A DNA stretch of 64,000 nt from JANMDN01 sp031376285 (GTDB taxonomy: Bacteria; Actinomycetota; Thermoleophilia; Miltoncostaeales; Miltoncostaeaceae): contig JANMDN010000021.1 in the NCBI GenBank assembly GCA_031376285.1, forward strand, positions 5,586-69,585, read 5' to 3'. The notes below the pieces were generated by a model. That model was not told the DNA's origin, did no database searches, and worked only from the letters and a program-made list of their open reading frames with translations. Shown piece after piece: positions 27,036 to 35,956 of this stretch. The stretch's first letter is position 1. The number at the start of each line of letters is the position of its first letter. The translations under genes were made by a program, and so were the position numbers.

Positions 27036-27646
27036 GGCGAGCGCTCCGCACGGCCGCGGCCACGGTGCTGGTCTCGTTCGTCGCTGGGTGCGGATCGAGC
27101 AGCACGTCACCACCGGCGACCTCGACCGCTCCCGCCACCGCCGAGTTTCGCGGCGGGGTGATCCAACCGCCGGATGCGACGCCGGACATTCGGCTGCGAA
27201 ACGTCGATGGGAAGCTCGTAACGCTCTCGCAACAGCGCGGACATGTCACGTTCGTGATCTTCGTCTACGCACGCTGCCCGGACATCTGCCCGCTGATCGT
27301 GGAGAACCTGAAGCGCGTCCAGAACCTGCATGCCGCGAACCGCCCACGGATCCTCGCGGTCTCGGTCGACCCGAAGGGCGACACTCCGAGGATCGTGCGG
27401 ACCTTTCTTCGCCAGCACACGATGGGCGGGCGGATGGAGTACCTCGTCGGCTCAAGAGCCGTACTCGAACGGGTATGGGGCGAGTGGGCGATCGCTCGGC
27501 AGGTTCCGACGACCGACCCCCATCTCATCGAGCACTCTGGCCAGATCTACGGGATCAGCGCCTCAGGGAAACGACTGACGTTGTACCCGATCAACTTCCC
27601 GGTGGCCGACATCTCCGCCGACGTCTCCGTGCTGGCTGCCAGGTAG
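27032..27646 (+). CDS. SCO1/SenC copper chaperone lipoprotein
   Basis: Thioredoxin-fold protein of 204 residues that helps load the CuA site of cytochrome oxidase. A signal peptide ends in lipobox VAGC (Cys20). The Cu ligands are the CPDICP motif near 91-96 and a His in LIEHSGQIYG near 175. It is translationally coupled to glcF (GTGA), so copper delivery to the oxidase is wired to the glycolate operon rather than to ctaCDE. Confidence 0.9.
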   Translation: MRRALRTAAATVLVSFVAGCGSSSTSPPATSTAPATAEFRGGVIQPPDATPDIRLRNVDGKLVTLSQQRGHVTFVIFVYARCPDICPLIVENLKRVQNLHAANRPRILAVSVDPKGDTPRIVRTFLRQHTMGGRMEYLVGSRAVLERVWGEWAIARQVPTTDPHLIEHSGQIYGISASGKRLTLYPINFPVADISADVSVLAAR

Positions 27647-27748
27647 TCCGGGGGCGAGCACCCGTGGGTTGCCCGCCCGGCGCGACCTCACCGTAGTGTC
27701 CGAGGAGGGTCGCTGTCCGATCGCGTCAAACCAGGGGAATGCGGCATC

Positions 27749-28942
27749 GTGGATCTCCCAGTCACTCGGCGCCACTTCATTGCCGGTTCCGCCTTGGGCG
27801 TCGCGCTTCTCACCTCGGGCTGCGCGAGCGGCGGAGACAACTCAACGGACGCCAAGACCCGAGACCCGTCGCTGGGCCCGCCCAGAACGAACGCCGGACG
27901 GTGGCGGATGCCGGCGGAGGAGGATCGGCACGACGCCACATGGATGTCGTGGCCGTCCAGGAAGGACGTTTGGGGCACGGCGCTTCCCGACGTTCAGAAC
28001 GCCATCGCCGACCTTGCGGTGGCGATTGCCACGTTCGAGCCCGTGAAGATGTTCGCGCGACGTGCGGAGGTCGAGCGGGCACGTCGGATCGTTGGCGATG
28101 TCGACGTTGAGGTCATCGAGGGCCCGGTTGACGATCTTTGGGCCCGCGACTCGCTCCCGTGCCTTCTTGTCGCAACCGATCCCGACGACGAGGCACCGCT
28201 CGCCGCCGGTCGGCTTCGCTTCAACGGATGGGGCGGCAAACAGGTCCACGACGGCGACGCCCGCCTGGCTGCGCTGGTGGCCGAGCATTTGGGTATTCCG
28301 TTGATCGACTCCGGCCTTACTGGCGAGGGCGGTGGGCTGGAGGTCGACGGGCAGGGCACCGTGCTTGCGGCGCGATCGAGCTGGGTCAACCGGAACCGCA
28401 ACGCGGGGCTTTCCGAGGGCGCAATCGGTCGGCGAATCGTCGAGCTGCTTGGGGCCAAACGCATCGTCTGGGTGGACGGACTCGCGGGTGAGGACATCAC
28501 CGACGGCCACATCGACACACTCGCCCGCTTCGCCAAGCCGGGACTCATCGTGCTCGATCGACCCGCCTTCGAAGACCCCGGCGAGGTCTGGTTCGACACG
28601 TCCGTCGAGACGAAGGTCGCGCTCGCCGCCGTCGATACTCGCGGTGGTGGGCCGTTCGAATTCGCGGAGCTTGTGCAGCCCACCTCACCACGCGGGAAGG
28701 GGACGGACTTCCTCTCGTCCTACGTGAACTACTACGTCTGCAACGGCGCCGTGATCGCCCCGTCGTTTGGCGACCGAGGGGCCGACCAGGCAGCGGCCGA
28801 AACGCTTCGGACGCTCTACCCCGGCCGCGAGATCGTCCAAGTCGACATCGATCCGATCGCCTCCGGTGGGGGCGGCATTCACTGCGCGACCCAGCAGCAA
28901 CCCGCCATCGCCTCATCTGCGGCGGATCCACCGACACCGTGA
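27749..28942 (+). CDS. Agmatine deiminase with Tat-like lipoprotein signal
   Basis: Guanidino-group-modifying enzyme of the peptidyl-arginine-deiminase family that hydrolyses agmatine to N-carbamoylputrescine and ammonia. WARDSLP near 132, DGHIDTLARF near 252 and the catalytic Cys in GGGIHCATQQQP near 378 are all present. Unusually, the N-terminus reads TRRHFIAGSALGVALLTSGC, a twin-arginine motif plus lipobox, so the enzyme should be exported and lipid-anchored. The GTG at 27749 is the start that captures this signal. Confidence 0.85.
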   Translation: MDLPVTRRHFIAGSALGVALLTSGCASGGDNSTDAKTRDPSLGPPRTNAGRWRMPAEEDRHDATWMSWPSRKDVWGTALPDVQNAIADLAVAIATFEPVKMFARRAEVERARRIVGDVDVEVIEGPVDDLWARDSLPCLLVATDPDDEAPLAAGRLRFNGWGGKQVHDGDARLAALVAEHLGIPLIDSGLTGEGGGLEVDGQGTVLAARSSWVNRNRNAGLSEGAIGRRIVELLGAKRIVWVDGLAGEDITDGHIDTLARFAKPGLIVLDRPAFEDPGEVWFDTSVETKVALAAVDTRGGGPFEFAELVQPTSPRGKGTDFLSSYVNYYVCNGAVIAPSFGDRGADQAAAETLRTLYPGREIVQVDIDPIASGGGGIHCATQQQPAIASSAADPPTP

Positions 28943-28974
28943 GTTCAGGGCGCGACGCCATCTACACTTTGTCC

Positions 28975-30369
28975 ATGGCTGAAATCGGACTTTCCATTCG
29001 CTCCTACGGCGCCGCGACCACGGTCACGGGCTCGTGCCACCTCCTCGACACTGGCAGCGTCCAGCTCCTCGTTGACTGCGGGATCTTCCAGGGTTCGCAG
29101 GCGCTCTCTGGCCTGAACGACGAGCCCTTCGGGTTTGACATCGGTTCGCTCGACGGGTTCCTCCTGACCCACGCCCACCTCGACCACGCCGGTCGGCTGC
29201 CGCTCCTTGTCAAGCGTGGGTACTCGGGTCGCATTCATGCCCTGCCCGCGACAAAGCTCCTGTGCGAGCAGCTGCTCCTCGACTCGGCGAAGATCCAGAA
29301 AGAGGACGCCGAGCGCGACAAGCGCTACGGAAAGCCGGGCGACCCTCCCCTCTTTGACGAGGACGACGTCCGCCGCACCCTGGATCTCTTCGAACCGCTC
29401 GCCTACGGGCAGACCGCGACGGTCGCAGGGCTCCGCGTCACCCCGCAGGTCGCCGGCCACATTCCCGGATCGGCGAGCTTCCTGGTCGAAACGCCCGGCG
29501 GGCGCGTGGTCTTCAGCGGAGACATCGGGAATGCCCGAAAGGACATCCTGCCGGACCCGACGCCCTGCCCCCCGGCCGACATCGTCCTGATGGAGTCGAC
29601 CTACGGCGACCGCGACCACCGCGGCTTCGACGCGACCATCGAGGAGTTCACCGCGGTCCTGCGCGAGGCCAACCGTCGTCAGGGGAAGATCCTGATCCCG
29701 TCGTTTGCCCTCGAGCGCACGCAGGACGTCCTCTTTCACATTGCACGCCTCGAAGAGCAGGGCAAGATCGAACCTATGGCGGTCTACGTCGACTCACCGC
29801 TCGCCGACCGGGTGGAGGACGTCTACTCGGCCTGTCACGACGAGTTTGCCGAGAACGTGCTCGAGATCTACAGGCGCGGCGTCGATCCGTTTGCGCCGGC
29901 ACGACTGAAGTACACGAAATCGGTCGAGGACTCGAAAGCGATCAACGCGTCGAGCGAACCCGCGATCATCATCGCCGGCTCAGGAATGATGACCGGCGGG
30001 CGAATCCTGCATCACCTGAGAGCCCACCTCGCCGACACGCACACCACCGTGATGATCGTCGGCTTCCAACCGACCGGCGGCCTCGGACGTCGACTGGTCG
30101 ACGGGGCGCGGACCGTCCGTGTCCTCGGTCAGGAAGTGGCACTGAAGGCGCGCGTCGTGACGGTAGGCGGCCTCTCGGCCCACGCCGACAAGACGGAACT
30201 CCTCGACTGGTCATCGGGGGTGACGGGCGAGATCCGCCTCGTGCACGGCGAGCCTGGCGTGCTGGCCAAGCTTCGCGACACCCTCGTCGCGCGTGGCCAG
30301 AAGGCGATCGTGCAGCCGAGCGAAGTCAAGATCCCCGACGCGGGCCACCACGACGAAGGCGCGGAGTAA
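28975..30369 (+). CDS. MBL-fold beta-CASP RNA exonuclease
   Basis: 464-residue metallo-beta-lactamase/beta-CASP nuclease related to the CPSF73/YSH1-like bacterial group. Zn motifs are THAHLDHAGRLP near 59, the His in VAGHIPGSAS, Asp in FSGDIGNARKD and GLSAHADKTELLDW near 400. The beta-CASP elements ESTYGDRDH and SGMMTGGRILHHL are also present. It probably processes or degrades RNA in the cytoplasm. The ATG at 28975 matches the conserved start; a GTG 12 codons earlier overlaps the agmatine deiminase stop. Confidence 0.87.
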   Translation: MAEIGLSIRSYGAATTVTGSCHLLDTGSVQLLVDCGIFQGSQALSGLNDEPFGFDIGSLDGFLLTHAHLDHAGRLPLLVKRGYSGRIHALPATKLLCEQLLLDSAKIQKEDAERDKRYGKPGDPPLFDEDDVRRTLDLFEPLAYGQTATVAGLRVTPQVAGHIPGSASFLVETPGGRVVFSGDIGNARKDILPDPTPCPPADIVLMESTYGDRDHRGFDATIEEFTAVLREANRRQGKILIPSFALERTQDVLFHIARLEEQGKIEPMAVYVDSPLADRVEDVYSACHDEFAENVLEIYRRGVDPFAPARLKYTKSVEDSKAINASSEPAIIIAGSGMMTGGRILHHLRAHLADTHTTVMIVGFQPTGGLGRRLVDGARTVRVLGQEVALKARVVTVGGLSAHADKTELLDWSSGVTGEIRLVHGEPGVLAKLRDTLVARGQKAIVQPSEVKIPDAGHHDEGAE

Positions 30370-30542
30370 GTCACCGTTTCGCGTGGTTTCGAATCGTGCG
30401 TCGCAGCTGATTTGGTGATTTCGTAGGAATAGTGTCGAAGGGCTATTGACGCGACTGTTGACGGCGAGCGGTCCTCGCGAGAGTGTCGGCGCGCTCGGGT
30501 CGTCCCGAGCCCCTGTGGAGCAACGCAGAAGGAGACGCAGAG

Positions 30543-30668
30543 ATGTCGGATCTCATGCAACCCGTCCCCCTCACTCGGGTCGATGGCGGTCTCTTTGCGA
30601 AGTACGCGTTCTGCGTCCACATTGCGGCGGCGCGAGCGCGCGGCTGGCTGGGCGTTCGTACGCGCTAA
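30543..30668 (+). CDS. Small hypothetical protein (41 aa)
   Basis: Short frame with a strong ribosome site (GAAGGAGA about 10 nt upstream of ATG). The product starts SDLMQPVPLTRVDGG and ends in an Arg-rich, mildly amphipathic tail. No family is recognised. It lies 173 nt after the beta-CASP gene in otherwise empty DNA. The main support is the ribosome site. Confidence 0.4.
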   Translation: MSDLMQPVPLTRVDGGLFAKYAFCVHIAAARARGWLGVRTR

Positions 30669-30806
30669 GCGCACCGCACCCGGACCACCCAACCAACAGA
30701 GACCGGCCGTTCTGGGCTCGGTTGGCACCGCTCGGACGAGCGGGGGCGACCACCGTGATGCGTGCAGGCCGGAGTTCGAATGCCACCGACACAGAGGAGG
30801 TACCAG

Positions 30807-31022
30807 ATGACTGGTCAAGCGGTCGTCTTTGGATTAGCGATGGGGGCGATCGCCCTCGCGGCGGGCTTGAACGCAATCGCCAGAGCACTTCTGGCTCTCG
30901 CCCAGACACTCAATCGATTCGTGCTTTGCCTACTCATCATCATTGCCGCTCCGCACTTCATTGGGCAGCAGACCAACAACCACAACACCGACCAACGTGA
31001 AGCGACGATCACGCTGGTCTAA
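30807..31022 (+). CDS. Small membrane protein (71 aa)
   Basis: The ATG at 30807 has GAGGAGG (30794-30800) at ideal spacing. The product has a glycine/alanine-rich hydrophobic segment (about 5-28) and a second strongly hydrophobic one (FVLCLLIIIAAPHFIG, about 37-52), then a polar Asn/Gln-rich tail (QQTNNHNTDQRE). No family is recognised. Its composition is unlike the shadow frames around it, and the low-GC wobble is notable. Confidence 0.55.
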   Translation: MTGQAVVFGLAMGAIALAAGLNAIARALLALAQTLNRFVLCLLIIIAAPHFIGQQTNNHNTDQREATITLV

Positions 31023-31127
31023 GACGAAGGCACGACCGACCGACTCATCGGGAGGAGGACCCAGTGAGTCGGTCGCCGCGGCCCCATATGCTGGCGGGCG
31101 CCAAGCAAGCCAGACACAGGAGCAGAC

Positions 31128-31829
31128 ATGGGAAAGCTCGACGGGCGGGTCGCCCTCATCACCGGAGCGAGTCGCGGGATCGGTGCCGCCGTGGCGCACC
31201 AGTTCGTCGCCGAAGGAGCCCATGTGGCCCTCGCGTCGAGAAGCGGCGAGAACCTTGGGATCGACGGCGCGGTTGCCCAGTCCTGTGACGTCCGTGATCT
31301 GGCTCAGCTTGAGTCGATCGTCGAGGCGACGATCGCGAAGTTCGGCAGGCTCGACATGGTCGTCGCGAACGCCGGTGTCGGAAACTATGGGCGCTTCGAG
31401 GATCTTCCACTTGAGGCCATCGACGAGATGATCGACGTCAACCTCAAGGGCACCATCTACGCGATTCGCGCCGCCCTTCCGCATCTGAAGCAGAGCGATG
31501 TTGGCGACATCGTGACCCTCTCCTCTGAGGCGGGCCGGCGAGGCTTCCCGAACGAAACGGTCTACTGCGCAAGCAAGTTCGGCCAGGTCGGCTTCACCAG
31601 GGCACTCGACGGCGAACTCCGGGAGCTTGGCATTCGGTGCACGAACGTCTGCCCCGGTGGTGTCGCGACCGACTTCGCCCTCGGCCGCGGCCGGGTGCCT
31701 GAGGACGTCGACGGGATGATGACGGCCGACGACGTCGCTGATCTCGTGACGTTTGTGGTGACGCGCCCTCGGAACCTCCGCATCCTGGAGACGGCCCTGC
31801 GCCCGATGAAGGAAGCCTCCTGGGGATAG
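31128..31829 (+). CDS. SDR-family oxidoreductase
   Basis: 233-residue NAD(P)-dependent short-chain dehydrogenase. The cofactor motif GASRGIGAAV (residues 14-23), NAG near 82, catalytic Ser in VTLSSEAG near 132 and YCASK near 146 are all present. Substrate unknown. AGGAG lies 7 nt upstream of the ATG at 31128. It converges on the ADH gene across a hairpin. Confidence 0.9.
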   Translation: MGKLDGRVALITGASRGIGAAVAHQFVAEGAHVALASRSGENLGIDGAVAQSCDVRDLAQLESIVEATIAKFGRLDMVVANAGVGNYGRFEDLPLEAIDEMIDVNLKGTIYAIRAALPHLKQSDVGDIVTLSSEAGRRGFPNETVYCASKFGQVGFTRALDGELRELGIRCTNVCPGGVATDFALGRGRVPEDVDGMMTADDVADLVTFVVTRPRNLRILETALRPMKEASWG

Positions 31830-31840
31830 GCCGGCCGTCC

Positions 31841-31874
31841 CGTGTCCGCCGCCGGCCAGGAGGCGACGGACACG
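31841..31874. terminator. Hairpin between convergent SDR and ADH genes
   Basis: CGTGTCCG pairs with CGGACACG, and after one C/A mismatch CGCC pairs further with GGCG around an 8-nt loop. The position between two convergent stops supports a shared terminator. No T-run. Confidence 0.7.
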
Positions 31875-31887
31875 AAGACCTGGATGC

Positions 31888-32913
31888 TCAGGGAACGATC
31901 ACCCCTCGCCCATGGATCTTGGCGTGATGGAGCGAGTCGATCGCGATGTTGATGTCATCGAGTGAGTACTGGACGGCTTCGAGAAAGACCCGTTCCTGCC
32001 CTGCCATCGTCATCAGCTCGGAGAGTTCGTTGTAGTTCCCGACGAGGCTCCCCATCACGGCAATCTCGCTGAAGATCAGGTCGATGGCGGGTATTTCGAC
32101 GACGCCGCCGTAGCCGACGACCCAGTAAATCCCGCCCTTCTTCAGCATCCCGACCGCGTCGGGGATTGCCTTCCCCTCACCCACGAAGTCGATGACGGCC
32201 TCCGCGCCGCCCTTCGTGAGTTCCTGCACCTGCTCGGCGCCGCCACCCTTGGACGCGTTGATCAGGTGGTGGGCGCCGCATTTGCCGGCGAGCTCGAGCG
32301 CCGCGTCGTCGAGGTCGACGGCGATGATCTCCGTCGCGCAGAGCTCGCGGAGGACCTGCACCGCGATGTGGCCAAGCCCGCCGACGCCGATCACCGCGCA
32401 ACGTGTGCCCGGCCAGAGACGCTTGGCCGCGCGCTTTGCGACGCGATATGCGGTGATGCCAGCGTCGGCGTATGGCGCAATTGCCTTTGGGGCGAGCCCG
32501 TCCGGAAGTTTGATACACGCCCGCTCGCCGGTGAGGAGGTACTCGGCGAAGCCCCCGTCTTGGGTGATCCCGGGAAACTGCAGATCGATGCAGTGCATGT
32601 CTTCGCCCGCGCGGCAGGCGAGGCACAGACCACACGTGATGACCGGGTGGACGATCACGGCGTCGCCGGGTTTGACCGATCTCACCGATTTCCCGACATC
32701 CTCCACCCATCCGGCGTTCTCGTGCCCGAGGATGTACGGCAAGGTCGTCTCGACCTTGTTCTTCCAGACACCCTCGATGATGTGCAGGTCGGTCCGGCAC
32801 AGGCCTGCGCCGCCGACCCGAACGATGACGTCCGTATCGGAGTGGAGTTCCGGAAGCGGGACGTTCTCGAGGCGGAGCTTCTCGTCATATTCGTGCAGAA
32901 CGGCGGCTTTCAC
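31888..32913 (-). CDS. Zn-dependent NAD alcohol dehydrogenase
   Basis: 341-residue medium-chain dehydrogenase. The catalytic Zn ligand Cys is in GLCRTDLH, with GHENAGWVEDVG. Four structural-Zn Cys lie in CGLCLACRAGEDMHC near 96-110, and the Rossmann motif is GVGGLGHIA near 178. The GTG start at 32913 has AAAGGAGGTGG just upstream; the longer frame is shadow. It overlaps the MIP18 gene by 4 nt. In known propane-oxidation clusters the matching ADH oxidises 2-propanol or acetol-type alcohols; that role here is inference. Confidence 0.88.
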   Translation of the reverse strand: MKAAVLHEYDEKLRLENVPLPELHSDTDVIVRVGGAGLCRTDLHIIEGVWKNKVETTLPYILGHENAGWVEDVGKSVRSVKPGDAVIVHPVITCGLCLACRAGEDMHCIDLQFPGITQDGGFAEYLLTGERACIKLPDGLAPKAIAPYADAGITAYRVAKRAAKRLWPGTRCAVIGVGGLGHIAVQVLRELCATEIIAVDLDDAALELAGKCGAHHLINASKGGGAEQVQELTKGGAEAVIDFVGEGKAIPDAVGMLKKGGIYWVVGYGGVVEIPAIDLIFSEIAVMGSLVGNYNELSELMTMAGQERVFLEAVQYSLDDINIAIDSLHHAKIHGRGVIVP

Positions 32914-33623
32914 GCGACCACCTCCTTTCGCTGCCACGCCTCGACACCCTCGTGGTACCGGGCGGCCAAGAGGCCCGTGCAGAACTCGACATTTGCCTGA
33001 ATGCTGACTCGGACCGTGCTCGCCATCCGAAGGTGAATGTCGAGCTCGAACGGAGCGAGCGCCACACCGTTGACGGTCGTGAACGCCAACGTGTCTGGAT
33101 CCCCCGACATGCCGAGCGCCGACCGCCTGGCGAGATACTCCTCCCAGACGTGATCGTCCACACCGGGAGGAGGCTCGTCGCCGAGCCGCATGGCGACGAC
33201 CTGCTCGTCGTCGAGCGACCGCCGCGCGGCCTTCAGCGCCGCCGCCTGTCTGACCACAAACGCCTTCTTGAGGAACGTCCGTCGCACCTCGTCGAGGCCA
33301 CCGTCGGCCAGATCCGGGAAGGCATCCTCGAAGGAGCGCCCACAGTTGACCCCGTCGGTCACCGCGTCCGACATGAAGTGATCGACGAGCGACACCTCCA
33401 CAGCGCCGACTCCCGGAAGCGCAGCGAGGGCGTTCCGGGCGTCCTCGGCCATGATGTAGGCGAAGTTCGCCGAGCACCAGAAGGTGGGCAGGCGCAGCTC
33501 CACCCGAACGTCGCGACCGTCGATCACCACGTCGCGGATGAAGTCGAGTTCGACGAGCGAGCGGTCGAGCTCCGGGTCGTTGACCGTGGCAAGCGCCCCA
33601 TCGACTGTGGCCCGGTCGATCAT
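32910..33623 (-). CDS. MIP18/DUF59-family iron-sulfur assembly-like protein
   Basis: 237-residue protein whose N-terminal about 100 residues match the MIP18/PaaD fold (VNDPELDRSLVELDFIRDV, then VELRLPTFWCSANFAYIM). The remainder lacks a recognised family. Such proteins help mature metal centres, and a longer version is typically found beside propane 2-monooxygenase genes. The ATG at 33623 overlaps the amidohydrolase stop (ATGA); its own stop overlaps the ADH start. Confidence 0.82.
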   Translation of the reverse strand: MIDRATVDGALATVNDPELDRSLVELDFIRDVVIDGRDVRVELRLPTFWCSANFAYIMAEDARNALAALPGVGAVEVSLVDHFMSDAVTDGVNCGRSFEDAFPDLADGGLDEVRRTFLKKAFVVRQAAALKAARRSLDDEQVVAMRLGDEPPPGVDDHVWEEYLARRSALGMSGDPDTLAFTTVNGVALAPFELDIHLRMASTVRVSIQANVEFCTGLLAARYHEGVEAWQRKEVVA

Positions 33624-34645
33624 GCCGCGGCCGTGGCGAACTGGTCGTTTGCGATCTTTGCGCCGTGCTCGGCCGGGTCGATCCCGTAGAGCTTGCAGGC
33701 ATTCAGGCCGAGGATCTTCCGCTTTGACTCGACGGTGAGTTGCACACCGCCAGCCTCGCTCGACACGTCGTCCGGGAGGTCGAAGGCCACGAACTTCTCG
33801 ATGAGCCACTTTGGGTGCCAAAGCGCGTAGTCGGATGAGAAGAGCAGTCGGTCCTCGCCGAGCCAGAACAGCAGGTTCGCCATGACCTCGGCGAAGTAGT
33901 AGGGCCGCGGGTGAAGGAATGGCATGAGCACCGCGAGACCGCCGTAAACATTCGGTTCCTGCACGGCGATCCAGCAGAAGTCTTCGACGCGGGGCATCCC
34001 GACGTGCTCGACGATGAAGTTGAGGTCCGGGAAGTTCGTTGCGGCCACGTCGATGTCGGCGACGTCGAAGCTGTCCTTCTGGAGTGGCCAGATGGTCGGG
34101 CCTTTGTGGACGTGGATGTTCTTGACACCCAGCTCCTGGCTCTTTGCCAAGTAGCGCTCTGCCCATGGCGAGTCGAGCTTCCAACCGCGCGACTCGCCGT
34201 GCCATGCGGCGGTGTAGAGCTTGACGCCTTTGATTCCCCACTTTTCGACCTTGGCCTCGAATACGTCGAGCCCGGCCTCCCCGTCGCGTGGATCCCACGA
34301 GCTATTGAGGATGAATCGATCCGGGTACTTGCTCTTGAGAATCCCGTTGCGCTCGGTGGTGTTGAAACCGTTGACGTAGAAGTCGGAGAGGTATGTCGGC
34401 TGGAAGATGCCGATGTCCACGTATCCATCGACGAAGACGTCCTGCATCATCGTCTCTTCCGAGTACTTCTCGTACTTCTCCTTCGGCCAGACATACTCGG
34501 CCGGGGAAAGGCCCGTGTGGTAGTCGTAGAAGCAGGAGATGAAGCCGGAGCCGTACTTGTTCTTGCAGTTGGCCGGACTCCCATCCCAGTAGTGCAGGTG
34601 GCCGTCCACCACGAAGTACTCGTCACCCGCTGGGCTGCGATACAT
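33620..34645 (-). CDS. Amidohydrolase-2 family protein (propane-cluster type)
   Basis: 341-residue TIM-barrel metal hydrolase. The HxH motif is VVDGHLHYWDGS (residues 12-23), with later metal or catalytic sites IHVHKG near 165, EHVG near 205 and SSDYALWHP near 265. The ATG at 34645 has GGAGGTGG 7 nt upstream. It is first of the amidohydrolase-MIP18-ADH unit and divergent from an IclR gene. The reaction is unknown; aromatic acid decarboxylase-like chemistry is a family possibility. Confidence 0.85.
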   Translation of the reverse strand: MYRSPAGDEYFVVDGHLHYWDGSPANCKNKYGSGFISCFYDYHTGLSPAEYVWPKEKYEKYSEETMMQDVFVDGYVDIGIFQPTYLSDFYVNGFNTTERNGILKSKYPDRFILNSSWDPRDGEAGLDVFEAKVEKWGIKGVKLYTAAWHGESRGWKLDSPWAERYLAKSQELGVKNIHVHKGPTIWPLQKDSFDVADIDVAATNFPDLNFIVEHVGMPRVEDFCWIAVQEPNVYGGLAVLMPFLHPRPYYFAEVMANLLFWLGEDRLLFSSDYALWHPKWLIEKFVAFDLPDDVSSEAGGVQLTVESKRKILGLNACKLYGIDPAEHGAKIANDQFATAAA

Positions 34646-34806
34646 CGATTCCACCTCCGCTCGCCGTTTCTCGGTCCGCGGACTTTGACGCTCCGTCCCC
34701 GCAACGGAGGGGTCATTTTTCTCAGTATCTGAAACGACGCCCGTTGCATCGCGAACGGATTCGGGGTTAGGGTGGGGTCGGTCTGGGCAAGCGCCGGGGG
34801 GCGCCG

Positions 34807-35703
34807 ATGACGCGCGTTGAGGTGAAGGCGAAGAGTCTGGGAATGCGCGGAGCAGCGCTGCGCGAGACGATCGCGGCCGATCCCGTCGCTCCACCCGCGG
34901 ACCTGCTCACGTCGGTCGCGCGCGCACTCGATGTCCTGGAGCTGATCGCCTCGTCCGCGGAACCGCTACCCGCGAAGGCCGTATCGCTGTCGCTCGAGAT
35001 CAGCCTGGGCACGGCCTACCACGTGCTGCATACGCTTGAGCACGCTGACTACGTCGTGCGCCTCGGGCACGGCCGCTTCGGCCTCGGAGGCAAGATCCCG
35101 GCACTCACCCGCCGATTCACGCAAGGGTGCGACGCGCTGCCGATAATCGGCGTCCACTTGAAGGCGCTTGCCGCAGAGACCGGTGAGGATGCCTACCTGG
35201 CGGTGATGCGGTCCGGCGAGATCGTTGTGACCGAGGTCTCTGAGTCCACGTCTGACCTGCACGTCGGCGACCTCGGCGTCGGCTTCTCACGCGTCGCCCA
35301 CACCACGGCGCTCGGGAAGGTTCTACTGGCCGGAGCAGGCGACGAAGCGGCGGGCGAGTATCTCTCGGAGCGAGAGTTACGGCGGTTCACGGCGCGCACG
35401 CTCACGGAGCGGCGGCACCTGAAACGCCACCTCCAGGCGGTCCGCGAGCGAGGCATGGCGCTCGACCTCGAGGAACTGGCCGACGGCTGTTGCTGCGTCG
35501 GCTTCCCCGTTGTCGGGGCAGGTGGCGCGACGATCGCCGCGCTTGCGATCTCGACGAGCGCGGACCGCTGGCACCGCGAACACGAGCGGCTTTCGGCGCT
35601 GTGCGCGGATGCCGCGAGAGACGCTTCGGCCTGCGTCGGCGACATCCCGGCTGCGCCCCGGCCGCAGCCCGGCTCGCGTGGAATGTTCCGCCGCCAGCGG
35701 TAG
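34807..35703 (+). CDS. IclR-family transcriptional regulator
   Basis: 298 residues with an N-terminal winged helix-turn-helix (about 38-100, ISLGTAYHVLHTLEHADYV) and a C-terminal IclR effector domain (HTTALGKVLLAG and the GCCCVGFPVVGAGGATIAALAIS core). Probably a ligand-responsive regulator of the divergent amidohydrolase unit and of itself, with the 161-nt shared upstream region as the likely operator. The ATG at 34807 is used; the conserved part begins about 30 codons later. Confidence 0.88.
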   Translation: MTRVEVKAKSLGMRGAALRETIAADPVAPPADLLTSVARALDVLELIASSAEPLPAKAVSLSLEISLGTAYHVLHTLEHADYVVRLGHGRFGLGGKIPALTRRFTQGCDALPIIGVHLKALAAETGEDAYLAVMRSGEIVVTEVSESTSDLHVGDLGVGFSRVAHTTALGKVLLAGAGDEAAGEYLSERELRRFTARTLTERRHLKRHLQAVRERGMALDLEELADGCCCVGFPVVGAGGATIAALAISTSADRWHREHERLSALCADAARDASACVGDIPAAPRPQPGSRGMFRRQR

Positions 35704-35817
35704 GACCCGACCCGCGTCGACTGGTAACCGCTTGTTGTAACGCACGAGAAGGGTTCGCGTCCTGGAACGGCCCGACGCCGGGAACGGAGCGCCCGTCGAA
35801 ATCGCGCCGCGCAATCT

Positions 35818-35855
35818 CTTGACTGTCAAAAAGGGGGCCATTCTTGACAGTCAAG
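35818..35855 (+). repeat. 38-nt palindromic repeat, copy C
   Basis: CTTGACTGTCAA pairs perfectly with TTGACAGTCAAG (12 bp) around a 14-nt centre. The change from copies A/B adds one base pair on both arms, so pairing is kept. The downstream flank GAAATGACGCAACGAGCGG matches the flank of copies A/B. Part of a roughly 88-nt tandem unit. The 35704-36067 gap holds no gene. Confidence 0.9.
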
Positions 35856-35918
35856 GAAATGACGCAACGAGCGGAAGTCGGCGGCGCATTTTCCGGTCGG
35901 ACGCGTTGACCTCGATTT

Positions 35919-35956
35919 CTTGACTGTCAAAAAGGGGGCCATTCTTGACAGTCAAG
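35919..35956 (+). repeat. 38-nt palindromic repeat, copy D
   Basis: Identical hairpin to copy C, 101 nt downstream. The following stretch through about 36006 repeats that after copy C with only two substitutions, so C and D are a recent tandem duplication, whereas A and B have diverged more outside the core. Confidence 0.9.
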
